From positions 310,001-374,000 of the forward strand of contig OY783214.1 in NCBI GenBank assembly GCA_963678705.1: DNA of 64,000 nucleotides, written 5' to 3'. This DNA is from Panorpa germanica. Taxonomy: Eukaryota > Arthropoda > Insecta > Mecoptera > Panorpidae. The notes under the pieces are model-generated. The model saw only the letters and a program-made list of their open reading frames with translations, was not told where the DNA came from and did no database searches. The position numbers and the translations under genes are program-made. Shown one piece after another: positions 37,701-52,335 of the stretch. Position 1 is the stretch's first letter. Every line of letters starts with the position of its first letter.

Positions 37701-39455
37701 TTATTAAAGGCACCCTGGAATTTCTATAAATTTAATATAGTATTATAATATGCGAGAAGTTATGTTTTTTTTTGCGTTATCTTGGTATAGTGTGATTGTT
37801 CATGAACAATCAGTCACAATTTTTAAGAAAACTATATATATTGTTTACTTATAACAATTAATACACTCTCTTTATTATTTTAATCTCGCATTTATACGAG
37901 TATACACTAATTGTTATGTATTAATATTATTTATAGTTAATGTTATTTGACTTACTTGATAGTGAGCAGCAACCTCTTGTTTTCCGTATATTTGTAGTGT
38001 TTATATGAGGTCTTCCTTATATAGGTCTACATATTTCTTGAATTTCCCAACAAGTTCATGTTTTAGCACTTACACTAACCTAATTATTATCAATTTCTTT
38101 GTCTATCGCACTTATTATTGTTTTATCTCTAAAACGACAAAGTTACAGGTTTGAGGTTATTTTTATAAGACCGCGTGTACGCGTCATATATATATTTAAT
38201 TATATTTTTCAACACTGGTTTCCAACTGTCAAACATTTTTCAAAACACTTATTTCAGATTAAATTAGCACAATATTAAAATAAACTTAAATACTTTTTGT
38301 TAGAAGAAGTATTTATATAATATTTTTAATTTTTTTCCGTAATTAATTTCTCACTTTTAATCACTTTTTTCACCTAAAGTAGCAGGAGCCGATCACACAC
38401 ACACAGTAGATAGGTACTACTTGTGTTGCAAATCAAAATTACCGTCTTTGTTAACCAATATCTAGTTCTTCCCTTTTCTGTTGAGTCCCATCTGTCTTGC
38501 AAAAGGCAAGGATCATCATCTTTGTTTTATTTGAAGATATAGCTATTTTGTGTAGCTTCAAGAAACTACACATTTTATCTATAGAAACTAAAGAACAGCT
38601 TTCTAGTTGTTCAATACTATTTGCACCGACAAGGATCACTTTATCATTCGACAAAACATACGTTAACACAACCTTTCGAGTGAGAAACACAGTCCTCGTC
38701 GAATACCATGTTCCAGAGTTAAGGACAATTATTAGATAGTTGCCTCTTTTTATGGAACGGTAATCGGTTTGTAAAATTAATGTTTAACAATAAATATAGT
38801 TCTTCATAGTGCAGTTGACATTCCTAGACATTTTAGCCGGCCTGTTTCTTCGAAGGGCACTTAACTACCAGACATTATTAAAGGCACCCTGGAATTTCTA
38901 TAAATTTAATATAGTATTATGATATGCGACAAGTTATGTTTTGTTTTGCGTTATCTTGGTATAGTGTGATTTTTCATGAACAATCAGCCACAATTTTCAA
39001 CAAAACCATATATATTGTTTACTTATAACAATTAATACACTCTTTATTATTTGAAACTTGCTTTTATACGAGTATAAAATAATTGTTATGTATTAATATT
39101 ATTTATAGTTATTGTTATTTGACTTACTTGATAGTGAGCAGCAACCTTTTGTTTTCCGTATATTTGTAGTGGTTATGTAAGGTCTTCCTTATATAGGTCT
39201 ACAGATTTCGTGAATTTCCTAACCAGTTGATGTTTTAGCACAAACACTTACCTAACTTATATCATTTCTATGTCTATCGCACTTATTATTGTTTTATCTC
39301 AAAAACGACAAAGTTACAGTTTTGACGGTTATTTTCGTAAACCGCGTGTACGCGTCATATATATATTTAGTTATATTTTTTAACACTGGTTTCCAACTGT
39401 CAAACATTTTTAAAAACACTTATTTTAGATTAAATTAGCACAATATTAAAATAAA
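34766..39455 (+). repeat. Higher-order repeat unit 1 (A-B-C-D)
   Basis: Four monomers, 4690 bp. Type A has TATATATTATATTTAG and CAAGAATAAC. Type B has TATATTACATTTAAA and AGCAGAAGCCG. Type C has the TTTGATT...GATACAG variant. Type D has a T-for-G change in the palindrome. The same order returns at 39456, 42966 and 47654. Confidence 0.85.
38451..38893 (-). pseudogene. LINE reverse transcriptase remnant (monomer at 38285)
   Basis: D-type copy of higher-order unit 1, open from 38690 to 38451. It has private replacements in the KTKMMILAF segment (Gly to Cys before KTDG). Confidence 0.65.
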
Positions 39456-42400
39456 CTTAAAAACTTTTCGTTAGAAGAAGTATTTATATATTATATTTAG
39501 TTTTTTTCCGTAATTAATTTCTCACTTTTAATCACTTTTTTCACCTAAAGTAGCAGGAGCCGATCACACACACACAGTAGATAGGTACCACTTGTGTTGC
39601 AAATCAAAATTTACGTCTTTGTTAACCAATATGTAGTTCTTCCTTTTTCTGTTAAGTCCCATCTGTTTTGCCAAAGGCAAGGATCATCATCTTTGTTTTA
39701 CTTGAAGATATAGCGATTTTGTGTAGCTTCAAGAAACTACACATTTTATCTATAGAAGCTAAACAACGGCTTTCTAGTTGTTCTCTACTATTTGCACCGA
39801 CAAGAATAACTTTATCATTCGGCAAAACATACGTTTACACAACCTTTTGAGTGAGAAACACAGTCCTCGTCGAATACCATGTTCCAGAGTTAAGGACAAT
39901 CATTAGATAGTTGCCTCTTTTCATGGAACAGTAATCGGTTTGTAAAATTAATGTTTAACAATGAATATAGTTCTCCATAGTGCAGTAGACGTTCCTAGAG
40001 ATTTTTGCCGGCCTAATTCTTCGAAGGGCACTTGGCCACCAGACATTATTAAAGGCACCCTGGAATTTCTATAAATTCTAAATAGTATTATAATATGCGA
40101 CAAGTTATGATTTGTTTTACGTTATCTTGGTATAGTGTGATTGTTCATGAACAATCAGTCACAGTTTTAAAGAAAACCATATATATTGTTAACTTATAAC
40201 AATAAATACACTCTCTTTATTATTTAAAACTCGCTTTTATACGAGTATAAACTAATTGTTATGTATTAATAATAATTATAGTTAATGTTATTTGACTTAC
40301 TTGATAGTGAGCAGCAACCTTTTGTTTTCCGTATATTTGTAGTGTTTATATGAGGTCTTCCTTATATAGGTCTGCAGATTTCTTGAATTTTCTAACCAGT
40401 TGATGTTTTAGAACTAACACTAACCTAATTATTATCAATTTCTTTGTCTATCGCACTTTTTATTGTTTTATCTCAAAAACGACATAGTTACTGTTTAGAG
40501 GTTATTTTCATAAGACCGCGTGTACGCGTCATATATATATTTAGTTATATTTTTCAACACTGGTTTCCAACTGTCAAACATTTTTAAAAACACTTATTTT
40601 AGATTAAATTAGCACAATATTAAAATAAACTTAAATACTTTTTGTTAGAACTAGTATTTATATATTACATTTAAATTTTTTCCGTAATTAATTTCTCACT
40701 TTTATTCACTTTTTTCACCTAAAGTAGCAGAAGCCGATCACACACACACTGTAGATAGGTACCACTTGTGTTGCAAATAAAAATTTACGTGTCTGTTAAC
40801 CAATATGTAGTTCTTCCTTTTTCTGTTAAGTCTCATCTGTCTTGCCAAAGGCAAGGATCATCATCTTTGTTTTACTTAAAGATATAGCCATTTTGTGTAG
40901 CTTCAAGAAACTACACATTTTATCTATAGAAGCTAAAGAACGGCTTTCTAGTTGTTCTCTACTATTTGCACCGACAAGGATCACTATCATTCGGCAAAAC
41001 ATACGTTTACACAACCTTTCGAGTGAGAAACACAGTCCTCGTCGAATACCATGTTCCAGAGTTGAGGACAATCATTAGATAGTTGCCTCTTTTTATGGAA
41101 CGGTAATCGGTTTGTAAAATCAATGTTTAACAAAGAATATAGTTCTCCATAGTGCAGTAGACATTCCTAGAGATTTTTGCCGGCCTAATTCTTCGAAGGG
41201 CACTTGGCCACCAGACATTATTAAAGGCACCCTGGAATTTCTATAAATTTAATATAGTATTATGATATGCGACAAGTTATGTTTTGTTTTGCGTTATCTT
41301 GGTATAGTGTGATTGTTCATGAACAATTAGTTACAATTTTCAAGAAAACCATATATATTGTTTACTTATAACAATTAATACACTCTTTATTATTTGAAAC
41401 TTGCTTTTATACGAGTACAATCTAATTGTTATGTATTAATATTATTTATAGTTATTGTTATTTGACTTACTTGATAGTGAGCAGCAACTTTTTGTTTTCC
41501 GTATATTTGTAGTGTTTATATAAGGGCTTCCTTATATAGGTCTACAGATTTCTTAAATTTCCTAACCAGTTGATGTTTTAGAACTAACACTTACCTAACT
41601 TATATCAATTTCTTTGTCTATCGCACTTATTATTGTTTTATCTCAAAAACGACAAAGTTACAGTTTTGAGGTTATTTTCATAAGACCGCGTGTACGCGTC
41701 ATATATATATTTAGTTATATTTTTCAACACTGGTTTCCAACTGTCAAACATTTTTCAAAACACTTATTTCAGATTAAATTAGCACAATATTAAAATAAAC
41801 TTAAATACTTTTCGTTAGAAGAAGTATTTATATAATATATTTAATTTTTTTCCGTAATTAATTTCTCACTTTTAATCTTTTTTTCACCTAAAGTAGCAGG
41901 AGCCGATCACACACACACAGTAGATAGGTACCACTTGTGTTGCAAATCAAAATTAACGTCTTTGTTAACCAAAATGTAGTTCTTCTTTTTTCTGTTAAGT
42001 CCCATCTGTCTTGCTAAAGGCAAAAATCATCATCTTTGATTTATTTGAAGATACAGTTTTTTTGTGTAGCTTCAAGAAACTACACATTTTATCTATAGAA
42101 GCTAAGGAACGGCCTTCTAGTTGTTCTATACTATTTGCATCGACATGGATCACTTTATCATTCGACAAAACATACGTTTACACAACCTTTCGAGTGAGAA
42201 ACACAGTCCTCGTCGAATACCATGTTCCAGAGTTGAGGACAACCATTAGATAATTGCCTCTTTTTATGGAACGGTTTGTAAAATTATTGTTTAACAATGA
42301 ATATAGTTCTCCATAGTGCAGTAGACGTTCCTAGAGAGTTTTGCCGGCCTAATTCTTCAAAGGGCACTTAGACACCAGACATTATTAAAGGCACCCTGGA

Positions 42401-42965
42401 ATTTCTATAAATTCAATTTAGTATTATAATATGCGACAAGTTATGTTTTTTTTTGCGTTATCTTGGTATAGTGTGATTGTTCATGAACAATCAGTCACAA
42501 TTTTCAAGAAAACTAAATATATTGTTTACTTATAACAATTAATACACTCTCTTTATTATTTTCATCTCGCATTTATACAAGTATACACTAATTGTTATGT
42601 ATAATTATTATTTATAGTTAATGTTATATGACTTACTTGATAGTGAGCAGCAACCTTTTGTTTTCCGTATATTTGTAGTGTTTATATGAGGTCTTCCTTA
42701 TATAGGTCTACAGATTTCTTGAATTTCCTAACAAGTTCATGTTTTAGCACTTACACTAACCTAATTATTATCAATTTCTTTGTCTATCGCACTTATTATT
42801 GTTTTATCTCAAAAACGACAAAGTTACAGTTTTGAGGTTATTTTCATAAGACCGCGTGTACGCGTCATATATATATTTAGTTATATTTTTTAACACTGGT
42901 TTCCAACTGTCAAACATTTTTAAAAACACTTATTTTAGATTAAATTAGCACAATATTAAAATAAA
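39456..42965 (+). repeat. Higher-order repeat unit 2 (A-B-C, D missing)
   Basis: 3510 bp. It shares private variants with the next unit, such as ACGTGTCTGTTAACC near 40788 and 44298, so these two units are the most recent duplicates. Type C passes directly into the next type A near 42830. Confidence 0.85.
40826..41235 (-). pseudogene. LINE reverse transcriptase remnant (B-type monomer at 40630)
   Basis: A two-base loss near 40985 moves the SND segment to another frame, so the open stretch 41071-40826 enters the VILVGANS segment from a different upstream frame. The motif A region is near 41210-41235. Confidence 0.6.
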
Positions 42966-45900
42966 CTTAAAAACTTTTCGTTAGAAGAAGTATTTATATA
43001 TTATATTTAGTTTTTTTCCGTAATTAATTTCTCACTTTTAATCACTTTTTTCACCTAAAGTAGCAGGAGCCGATCACACACACACAGTAGATAGGTACCA
43101 CTTGTGTTGCAAATCAAAATTTACGTCTTTGTTAACCAATATGTAGTTCTTCCTTTTTCTGTTAAGTCCCATCTGTTTTGCCAAAGGCAAGGATCATTTT
43201 CTTTGTTTTACTTGAAGATATAGCGATTTTGTGTAGCTTCAAGAAACTACACATTTTATCTATAGAAGCTAAACAACGGCTTTCTAGTTGTTCTCTACTA
43301 TTTGCACCGACAAGAATAACTTTATCATTCGGCAAAACATACGTTTACACAACCTTTTGAGTGAGAAACACAGTCCTCGTCGAATACCATGTTCCAGAGT
43401 TAAGGACAATCATTAGATAGTTGCCTCTTTTCATGGAACAGTAATCGGTTTGTAAAATTAATGTTTAACAATGAATATAGTTCTCCATAGTGCAGTAGAC
43501 GTTCCTAGAGATTTTTGCCGGCCTAATTCTTCGAAGGGCACTTGGCCACCAGACATTATTAAAGGCACCCTGGAATTTCTATAAATTCTAAATAGTATTA
43601 TAATATGCGACAAGTTATGATTTGTTTTACGTTATCTTGGTATAGTGTGATTGTTCATGAACAATCAGTCACAGTTTTAAAGAAAACCATATATATTGTT
43701 AACTTATAACAATAAATACACTCTCTTTATTATTTAAAACTCGCTTTTATACGAGTATAAACTAATTGTTATGTATTAATAATAATTATAGTTAATGTTA
43801 TTTGACTTACTTGATAGTGAGCAGCAACCTTTTGTTTTCCGTATATTTGTAGTGTTTATATGAGGTCTTCCTTATATAGGTCTGCAGATTTCTTGAATTT
43901 TCTAACCAGTTGATGTTTTAGAACTAACACTAACCTAATTATTATCAATTTCTTTGTCTATCGCACTTTTTATTGTTTTATCTCAAAAACGACATAGTTA
44001 CTGTTTAGAGGTTATTTTCATAAGACCGCGTGTACGCGTCATATATATATTTAGTTATATTTTTCAACACTGGTTTCCAACTGTCAAACATTTTTAAAAA
44101 CACTTATTTTAGATTAAATTAGCACAATATTAAAATAAACTTAAATACTTTTCGTTAGAACTAGTATTTATATATTACATTTAAATTTTTTCCGTAATTA
44201 ATTTCTCACTTTTATTCACTTTTTTCACCTAAAGTAGCAGAAGCCGATCACACACACACTGTAGATAGGTACCACTTGTGTTTCAAATAAAAATTTACGT
44301 GTCTGTTAACCAATATGTAGTTCTTCCTTTTTCTGTTAAGTCTCATCTGTCTTGCCAAAGGCAAGGATCATCATCTTTGTTTTACTTAAAGATATAGCCA
44401 TTTTGTGTAGCTTCAAGAAACTACACATTTTATCTATAGAAGCTAAAGAACGGCTTTCTAGTTGTTCTCTACTATTTGCACCGACAAGGATCACTATCAT
44501 TCGGCAAAACATACGTTTACACAACCTTTCGAGTGAGAAACACAGTCCTCGTCGAATACCATGTTCCAGAGTTGAGGACAATCATTAGATAGTTGCCTCT
44601 TTTTATGGAACGGTAATCGGTTTGTAAAATCAATGTTTAACAAAGAATATAGTTCTCCATAGTGCAGTAGACATTCCTAGAGATTTTTGCCGGCCTAATT
44701 CTTCGAAGGGCACTTGGCCACCAGACATTATTAAAGGCACCCTGGAATTTCTATAAATTTAATATAGTATTATGATATGCGACAAGTTATGTTTTGTTTT
44801 GCGTTATCTTGGTATAGTGTGATTGTTCATGAACAATTAGTTACAATTTTCAAGAAAACCATATATATTGTTTACTTATAACAATTAATACACTCTTTAT
44901 TATTTGAAACTTGCTTTTATACGAGTACAATCTAATTGTTATGTATTAATATTATTTATAGTTATTGTTATTTGACTTACTTGATAGTGAGCAGCAACTT
45001 TTTGTTTTCCGTATATTTGTAGTGTTTATATAAGGGCTTCCTTATATAGGTCTACAGATTTCTTAAATTTCCTAACCAGTTGATGTTTTAGAACTAACAC
45101 TTACCTAACTTATATCAATTTCTTTGTCTATCGCACTTATTATTGTTTTATCTCAAAAACGACAAAGTTACAGTTTTGAGGTTATTTTCATAAGACCGCG
45201 TGTACGCGTCATATATATATTTAGTTATATTTTTCAACACTGGTTTCCAACTGTCAAACATTTTTCAAAACACTTATTTCAGATTAAATTAGCACAATAT
45301 TAAAATAAACTTAAATACTTTTCGTTAGAAGAAGTATTTATATAATATATTTAATTTTTTTCCGTAATTAATTTCTCACTTTTAATCTTTTTTTCACCTA
45401 AAGTAGCAGGAGCCGATCACACACACACAGTAGATAGGTACCACTTGTGTTGCAAATCAAAATTAACGTCTTTGTTAACCAAAATGTAGTTCTTCTTTTT
45501 TCTGTTAAGTCCCATCTGTCTTGCTAAAGGCAAAAATCATCATCTTTGATTTATTTGAAGATACAGTTTTTTTGTGTAGCTTCAAGAAACTACACATTTT
45601 ATCTATAGAAGCTAAGGAACGGCCTTCTAGTTGTTCTATACTATTTGCATCGACATGGATCACTTTATCATTCGACAAAACATACGTTTACACAACCTTT
45701 CGAGTGAGAAACACAGTCCTCGTCGAATACCATGTTCCAGAGTTGAGGACAACCATTAGATAATTGCCTCTTTTTATGGAACGGTAAACGGTTTGTAAAA
45801 TTATTGTTTAACAATGAATATAGTTCTCCATAGTGCAGTAGACGTTCCTAGAGAGTTTTGCCGGCCTAATTCTTCAAAGGGCACTTAGACACCAGACATT

Positions 45901-47653
45901 ATTAAAGGCACCCTGGAATTTCTATAAATTCAATTTAGTATTATAATATGCGACAAGTTATGTTTTTTTTTGCGTTATCTTGGTATAGTGTGATTGTTCA
46001 TGAACAATCAGTCACAATTTTCAAGAAAACTATATATATTGTTTACTTATAACAATTAATACACTCTCTTTATTATTTTCATCTCGCATTTATACAAGTA
46101 TACACTAATTGTTATGTATAATTATTATTTATAGTTAATGTTATATGACTTACTTGATAGTGAGCAGCAACCTTTTGTTTTCCGTATATTTGTAGTGTTT
46201 ATATGAGGTCTTCCTTATATAGGTCTACAGATTTCTTGAATTTCCTAACAAGTTCATGTTTTAGCAATTACACTAACCTAATTATTATCAATTTCTTTGT
46301 CTATCGCACTTATTATTGTTTTATCTTAAAAACGACAAAGTTACAGGTTTGAGGTTATTTTTATAAGACCGCGTGTACGCGTCATATATATATTTAGTTA
46401 TATTTTTCAACACTGGCTTCCAACTGTCAAACATTTTTAAAAACACTTATTTTAGAGTAAATTAGCACAATATTAAAGTAAACTTAAATACTTTTTGTTA
46501 GAAGAAGTATTTATATAATATTTTTAATTTTTTTCCGTAATTAATTTCTCACTTTTAATCACTTTTTTTACCTAAAGTAGCAGGAGCCGATCACACACAC
46601 AAAGTAGATAGGTACTACTTGTGTTGCAAATCAAAATTACCGTCTTTGTTAACCAATATGTAGTTCTTCCTTTTTCTGTTAAGTCCCATCTGTCTTGCCA
46701 AAGGCAAGGATTATTGTCTTTGTTTTACTTGAAGATATAGCTATTTTGTGTAGCTTCAAGAAACTACACATTTTATCTATAGAAGCTAAAAAACGGCTTT
46801 CTAGTTGTTCTATACTATTTGCACCGACAAGGATCACTTTATCAATCGACAAAACATACGTTTACACAACCTTTCGAGTGAGAAGCACAGTCCTCGTCGA
46901 ATACCATGTTCCAGACTTGAGGACAATCATTAGATAGTTGCCTCTTTTTATGGAACGGTAATCGGTTTGTAAAATTAATGTTTACCAATGAATATAGTTC
47001 TCCATAGTGCAGTAGACATTCCTAGAGATTTTAGCCGGCCTGTTTCTTCGAAGGGCACTTAACTACCAGACATTATTCAAGGCACCCTGGAATTTCTATA
47101 AATTTAATATAGTATTATGATATGCGACAAGTTATGTTTTGTTTTGCGTTATCTTGGTATAGTGTGATTTTTCATGAACAATCAGCCACAATTTTCAACA
47201 AAACCATATATATTGTTTACTTATAACAATTAATACACTCTTTATTATTTGAAACTTGCTTTTATACGAGTATAAAATAATTGTTATGTATTAATATTAT
47301 TTATAGTTATTGTTATTTGACTTACTTGATAGTGAGCAGCAACCTTTTGTTTTCCGTATATTTGTAGTGGTTATGTAAGGTCTTCCTTATATAGGTCTAC
47401 AGATTTCGTGAATTTCCTAACCAGTTGATGTTTTAGCACAAACACTTACCTAACTTATATCATTTCTATGTCTATCGCACTTATTATTGTTTTATCTCAA
47501 AAACGACAAAGTTACAGTTTTGACGGTTATTTTCGTAAACCGCGTGTACGCGTCATATATATATTTAGTTATATTTTTTAACACTGGTTTCCAACTGTCA
47601 AACATTTTTAAAAACACTTATTTTAGATTAAATTAGCACAATATTAAAATAAA
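42966..47653 (+). repeat. Higher-order repeat unit 3 (A-B-C-D)
   Basis: 4688 bp with all four monomer types. Its A-B-C part is close to identical to unit 2, and its C-D part is closest to unit 4. Confidence 0.85.
44336..44745 (-). pseudogene. LINE reverse transcriptase remnant (B-type monomer at 44140)
   Basis: Carries the same two-base loss as the copy at 40826, 3510 bp earlier, confirming that they descend from one monomer. Confidence 0.6.
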
Positions 47654-50600
47654 CTTAAAAACTTTTCGTTAGAAGAAGTATTTATATATTATATTTAGTT
47701 TTTTTCCGTAATTAATTTCTCACTTTTAATCACTTTTTTCACCTAAAGTAGCAGGAGCCGATCACACACACACAGTAGATAGGTACCACTTGTGTTGCAA
47801 ATCAAAATTTACGTCTTTGTTAACCAATATGTAGTTCTTCCTTTTTCTGTTAAGTCCCATCTGTTTTGCCAAAGGCAAGGATCATCATCTTTGTTTTACT
47901 TGAAGATATAGCGATTTTGTGTAGCTTCAAGAAACTACACATTTTATCTATAGAAGCTAAACAACGGCTTTCTAGTTGTTCTCTACTATTTGCACCGACA
48001 AGAATAACTTTATCATTCGGCAAAACATACGTTTACACAACCTTTTGAGTGAGAAACACAGTCCTCGTCGAATACCATGTTCCAGAGTTAAGGACAATCA
48101 TTAGATAGTTGCCTCTTTTCATGGAACAGTAATCGGTTTGTAAAATTAATGTTTAACAATGAATATAGTTTTCCATAGTGCAGTAGACGTTCCTAGAGAT
48201 TTTTGCCGGCCTAATTCTTCGAAGGGCACTTGGCCACCAGACATTATTAAAGGCACCCTGGAATTTCTATAAATTCTATATAGTATTATAATATGCAACA
48301 AGTTATGATTTGTTTTACGTTATCTTGGTATAGTGTGATTGTTCATGAACAATCAGTCACAGTTTTAAAGAAAACCATATATATTGTTAACTTATAACAA
48401 TAAATACACTCTCTTTATTATTTAAAACTCGCTTTTATACGAGTATAAACTAATTGTTATGTATTAATAATAATTATAGTTAATGTTATTTGACTTACTT
48501 GATAGTGAGCAGCAACCTTTTGTTTTCCGTATATTTGTAGTGTTTATATGAGGTCTTCCTTATATAGGTCTGCAGATTTCTTGAATTTTCTAACCAGTTG
48601 ATGTTTTAGAACTAACACTAACCTAATTATTATCAATTTCTTTGTCTATCGCACTTTTTATTGTTTTATCTCAAAAACGACATAGTTACTGTTTAGAGGT
48701 TATTTTCATAAGACCGCGTGTACGCGTCATATATATATTTAGTTATATTTTTCAACACTGGTTTCCAACTGTCAAACATTTTTAAAAACACTTATTTTAG
48801 ATTAAATTAGCACAATATTAAAATAAACTTAAATACTTTTCGTTAGAACAAGTATTTATATATTACATTTAAATTTTTTCCGTAATTAATTTCTCACTTT
48901 TAATCACTTTTTTCACCTAAAGTAGCAGAAGCCGATCACACACACACTGTAGATAGGTACCACTTGTGTTGCAAATAAAAATTTACGTCTTTGTTAACGA
49001 ATATGTAGTTCTTCCTTTTTCTGTTAAGTCTCATTTGTCTTGCCAAAGGCAAGGATCATCATCTTTGTTTTACTTGAAGATATAGCCATTTTGTGTAGCT
49101 TCAAGAAACTACACATTTTATCTATAGAAGCTAAAGAACGGCTTTCTAGTTGTTCTCTACTATTTGCACCGACAAGGATCACTTTATCATTCGGCAAAAC
49201 ATACGTTTACACAACCTTTCGAGTGAGAAACACAGTCCTCGTCGAATACCATGTTCCAGAGTTGAGGACAATCATTAGATAGTTGCCTCTTTTTATGGAA
49301 CGGTAATCGGTTTGTAAAATCAATGTTTAACAATGAATATAGTTCTCCATAGTGCAGTAGACATTCCTAGAGATTTTTGCCGGCCTAATTCTTCGAAGGG
49401 CACTTGGCCACCAGACATTATTAAAGGCACCCTGGAATTTCTATAAATTTAATATAGTATTATGATATGCGACAAGTTATGTTTTGTTTTGCGTTATCTT
49501 GGTATAGTGTGATTGTTCATGAACAATTAGTTACAATTTTCAAGAAAACCATATATATTGTTTACTTATAACAATTAATACACTCTTTATTATTTGAAAC
49601 TTGCTTTTATACGAGTACAATCTAATTGTTATGTATTAATATTATTTATAGTTATTGTTATTTGACTTACTTGATAGTGAGCAGCAACTTTTTGTTTTCC
49701 GCATATTTGTAGTGTTTATATAAGGGCTTCCTTATATAGGTCTACAGATTTCTTAAATTTCCTAACCAGTTGATGTTTTAGAACTAACACTTACCTAACT
49801 TATATCAATTTCTTTGTCTATCGCACTTATTATTGTTTTATCTCAAAAACGACAAAGTTACAGTTTTGAGGTTATTTTCATAAGACCGCGTGTACGCGTC
49901 ATATATATATTTAGTTATATTTTTCAACACTGGTTTCCAACTGTCAAACATTTTTCAAAACACTTATTTCAGATTAAATTAGCACAATATTAAAATAAAC
50001 TTAAATACTTTTCGTTAGAAGAAGTATTTATATAATATATTTAATTTTTTTCCGTAATTAATTTCTCACTTTTAATCTTTTTTTCACCTAAAGTAGCAGG
50101 AGCCGATCACACACACACAGTAGATAGGTACCACTTGTGTTGCAAATCAAAATTAACGTCTTTGTTAACCAAAATGTAGTTCTTCTTTTTTCTGTTAAGT
50201 CCCATCTGTCTTGCTAAAGGCAAAAATCATCATCTTTGATTTATTTGAAGATACAGTTTTTTTGTGTAGCTTCAAGAAACTACACATTTTATCTATAGAA
50301 GCTAAGGAACGGCCTTCTAGTTGTTCTATACTATTTGCATCGACATGGATCACTTTATCATTCGACAAAACATACGTTTACACAACCTTTCGAGTGAGAA
50401 ACACAGTCCTCGTCGAATACCATGTTCCAGAGTTGAGGACAACCATTAGATAATTGCCTCTTTTTATGGAACGGTTTGTAAAATTATTGTTTAACAATGA
50501 ATATAGTTCTCCATAGTGCAGTAGACGTTCCTAGAGAGTTTTGCCGGCCTAATTCTTCAAAGGGCACTTAGACACCAGACATTATTAAAGGCACCCTGGA

Positions 50601-52335
50601 ATTTCTATAAATTCAATTTAGTATTATAATATGCGACAAGTTATGTTTTTTTTTGCGTTATGTTGGTATAGTGTGATTGTTCATGAACAATCAGTCACAA
50701 TTTTCAAGAAAACTAAATATATTGTTTACTTATAACAATTAATACACTCTCTTTATTATTTTCATCTCGCATTTATACAAGTATACACTAATTGTTATGT
50801 ATAATTATTATTTATAGTTAATGTTATATGACTTACTTGATAGTGAGCAGCAACCTTTTGTTTTCCGTATATTTGTAGTGTTTATATGAGGTCTTCCTTA
50901 TATAGGTCTACAGATTTCTTGAATTTCCTAACAAGTTCATGTTTTAGCACTTACACTAACCTAATTATTATCAATTTCTTTGTCTATCGCACTTATTATT
51001 GTTTTATCTTAAAAACGACAAAGTTACAGGTTTGAGGTTATTTTTATAAGACCGCGTGTACGCGTCATATATATATTTAGTTATATTTTTCAACACTGGC
51101 TTCCAACTGTCAAACATTTTTAAAAACACTTATTTTAGAGTAAATTAGCACAATATTAAAGTAAACTTAAATACTTTTTGTTAGAAGAAGTATTTATATA
51201 ATATTTTTAATTTTTTTCCGTAATTAATTTCTCACTTTTAATCACTTTTTTTACCTAAAGTAGCAGGAGCCGATCACACACACAAAGTAGATAGGTACTA
51301 CTTGTGTTGCAAATCAAAATTACCGTCTTTGTTAACCAATATGTAGTTCTTCCTTTTTCTGTTAAGTCCCATCTGTCTTGCCAAGGGCAAGGATCATTGT
51401 CTTTGTTTTACTTGAAGATATAGCTATTTTGTGTAGCTTCAAGAAACTACACATTTTATCTATAGAAGCTGAAGAACGGCTTTCTAGTTGTTCTATACTA
51501 TTTGCACCGACAAGGATCACTTTATCAATCGACAAAACATACGTTTACACAACCTTTCGAATGAAAAGAACAGTCCTCGTCGAATACCATGTTCCAGAGT
51601 TGAGGACAATCATTAGATAGTTGCCTCTTTTTATGGAACGGTAATCGGTTTGTAAAATTAATGTTTAACAATGAATATAGTTCTCCATAGTGCAGTAGAC
51701 ATTCCTAGAGATTTTTGCCAGCCTAATTCTTCGAAGGGCACTTGGCCACGAGACATTATTAAAGGCACCCTGGAATTTCTATAAATTTAATATAGTATTA
51801 TGATATGCGACAAGTTATGTTTTGTTTTGCGTTATCTTGGTATAGTGTGATTGTTCATGAACAATTAGTTACAATTTTCAAGAAAACCATATATATTGTT
51901 TACTTATAACAATTAATACACTCTTTATTATTTGAAACTTGCTTTTATACGAGTATAAGCTAATTGTTATGTATTAATATTATTTATAGTTATTGTTATT
52001 TGACTTACTTGATAGTGAGCAGCAACCTTTTGTTTCCGTATATTTGTAGTGGTTATGTAAGGTCTTCGTTATATATGTCTACAGATTTCGTGAATTTCCT
52101 AACCAGTTGATGTTTTAGCACAAACACTTACCTAACTTATATCATTTCTATGTCTATCGCACTTATTATTGTTTTATCTCAAAAACGACAAAGTTACAGT
52201 TTTGACGGTTATTTTCGTAAACCGCGTGTACGCGTCATATATATATTTAGTTATATTTTTTAACACTGGTTTCCAACTGTCAAACATTTTTAAAAACACT
52301 TATTTTAGAATAAATTAGCACAACATTAAAATAAA
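47654..52335 (+). repeat. Higher-order repeat unit 4 (A-B-C-D)
   Basis: 4682 bp. It differs from unit 3 by point changes and a small deletion after TTATGGAACGG near 50473, which is also present in the C monomer of unit 2. Confidence 0.85.
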
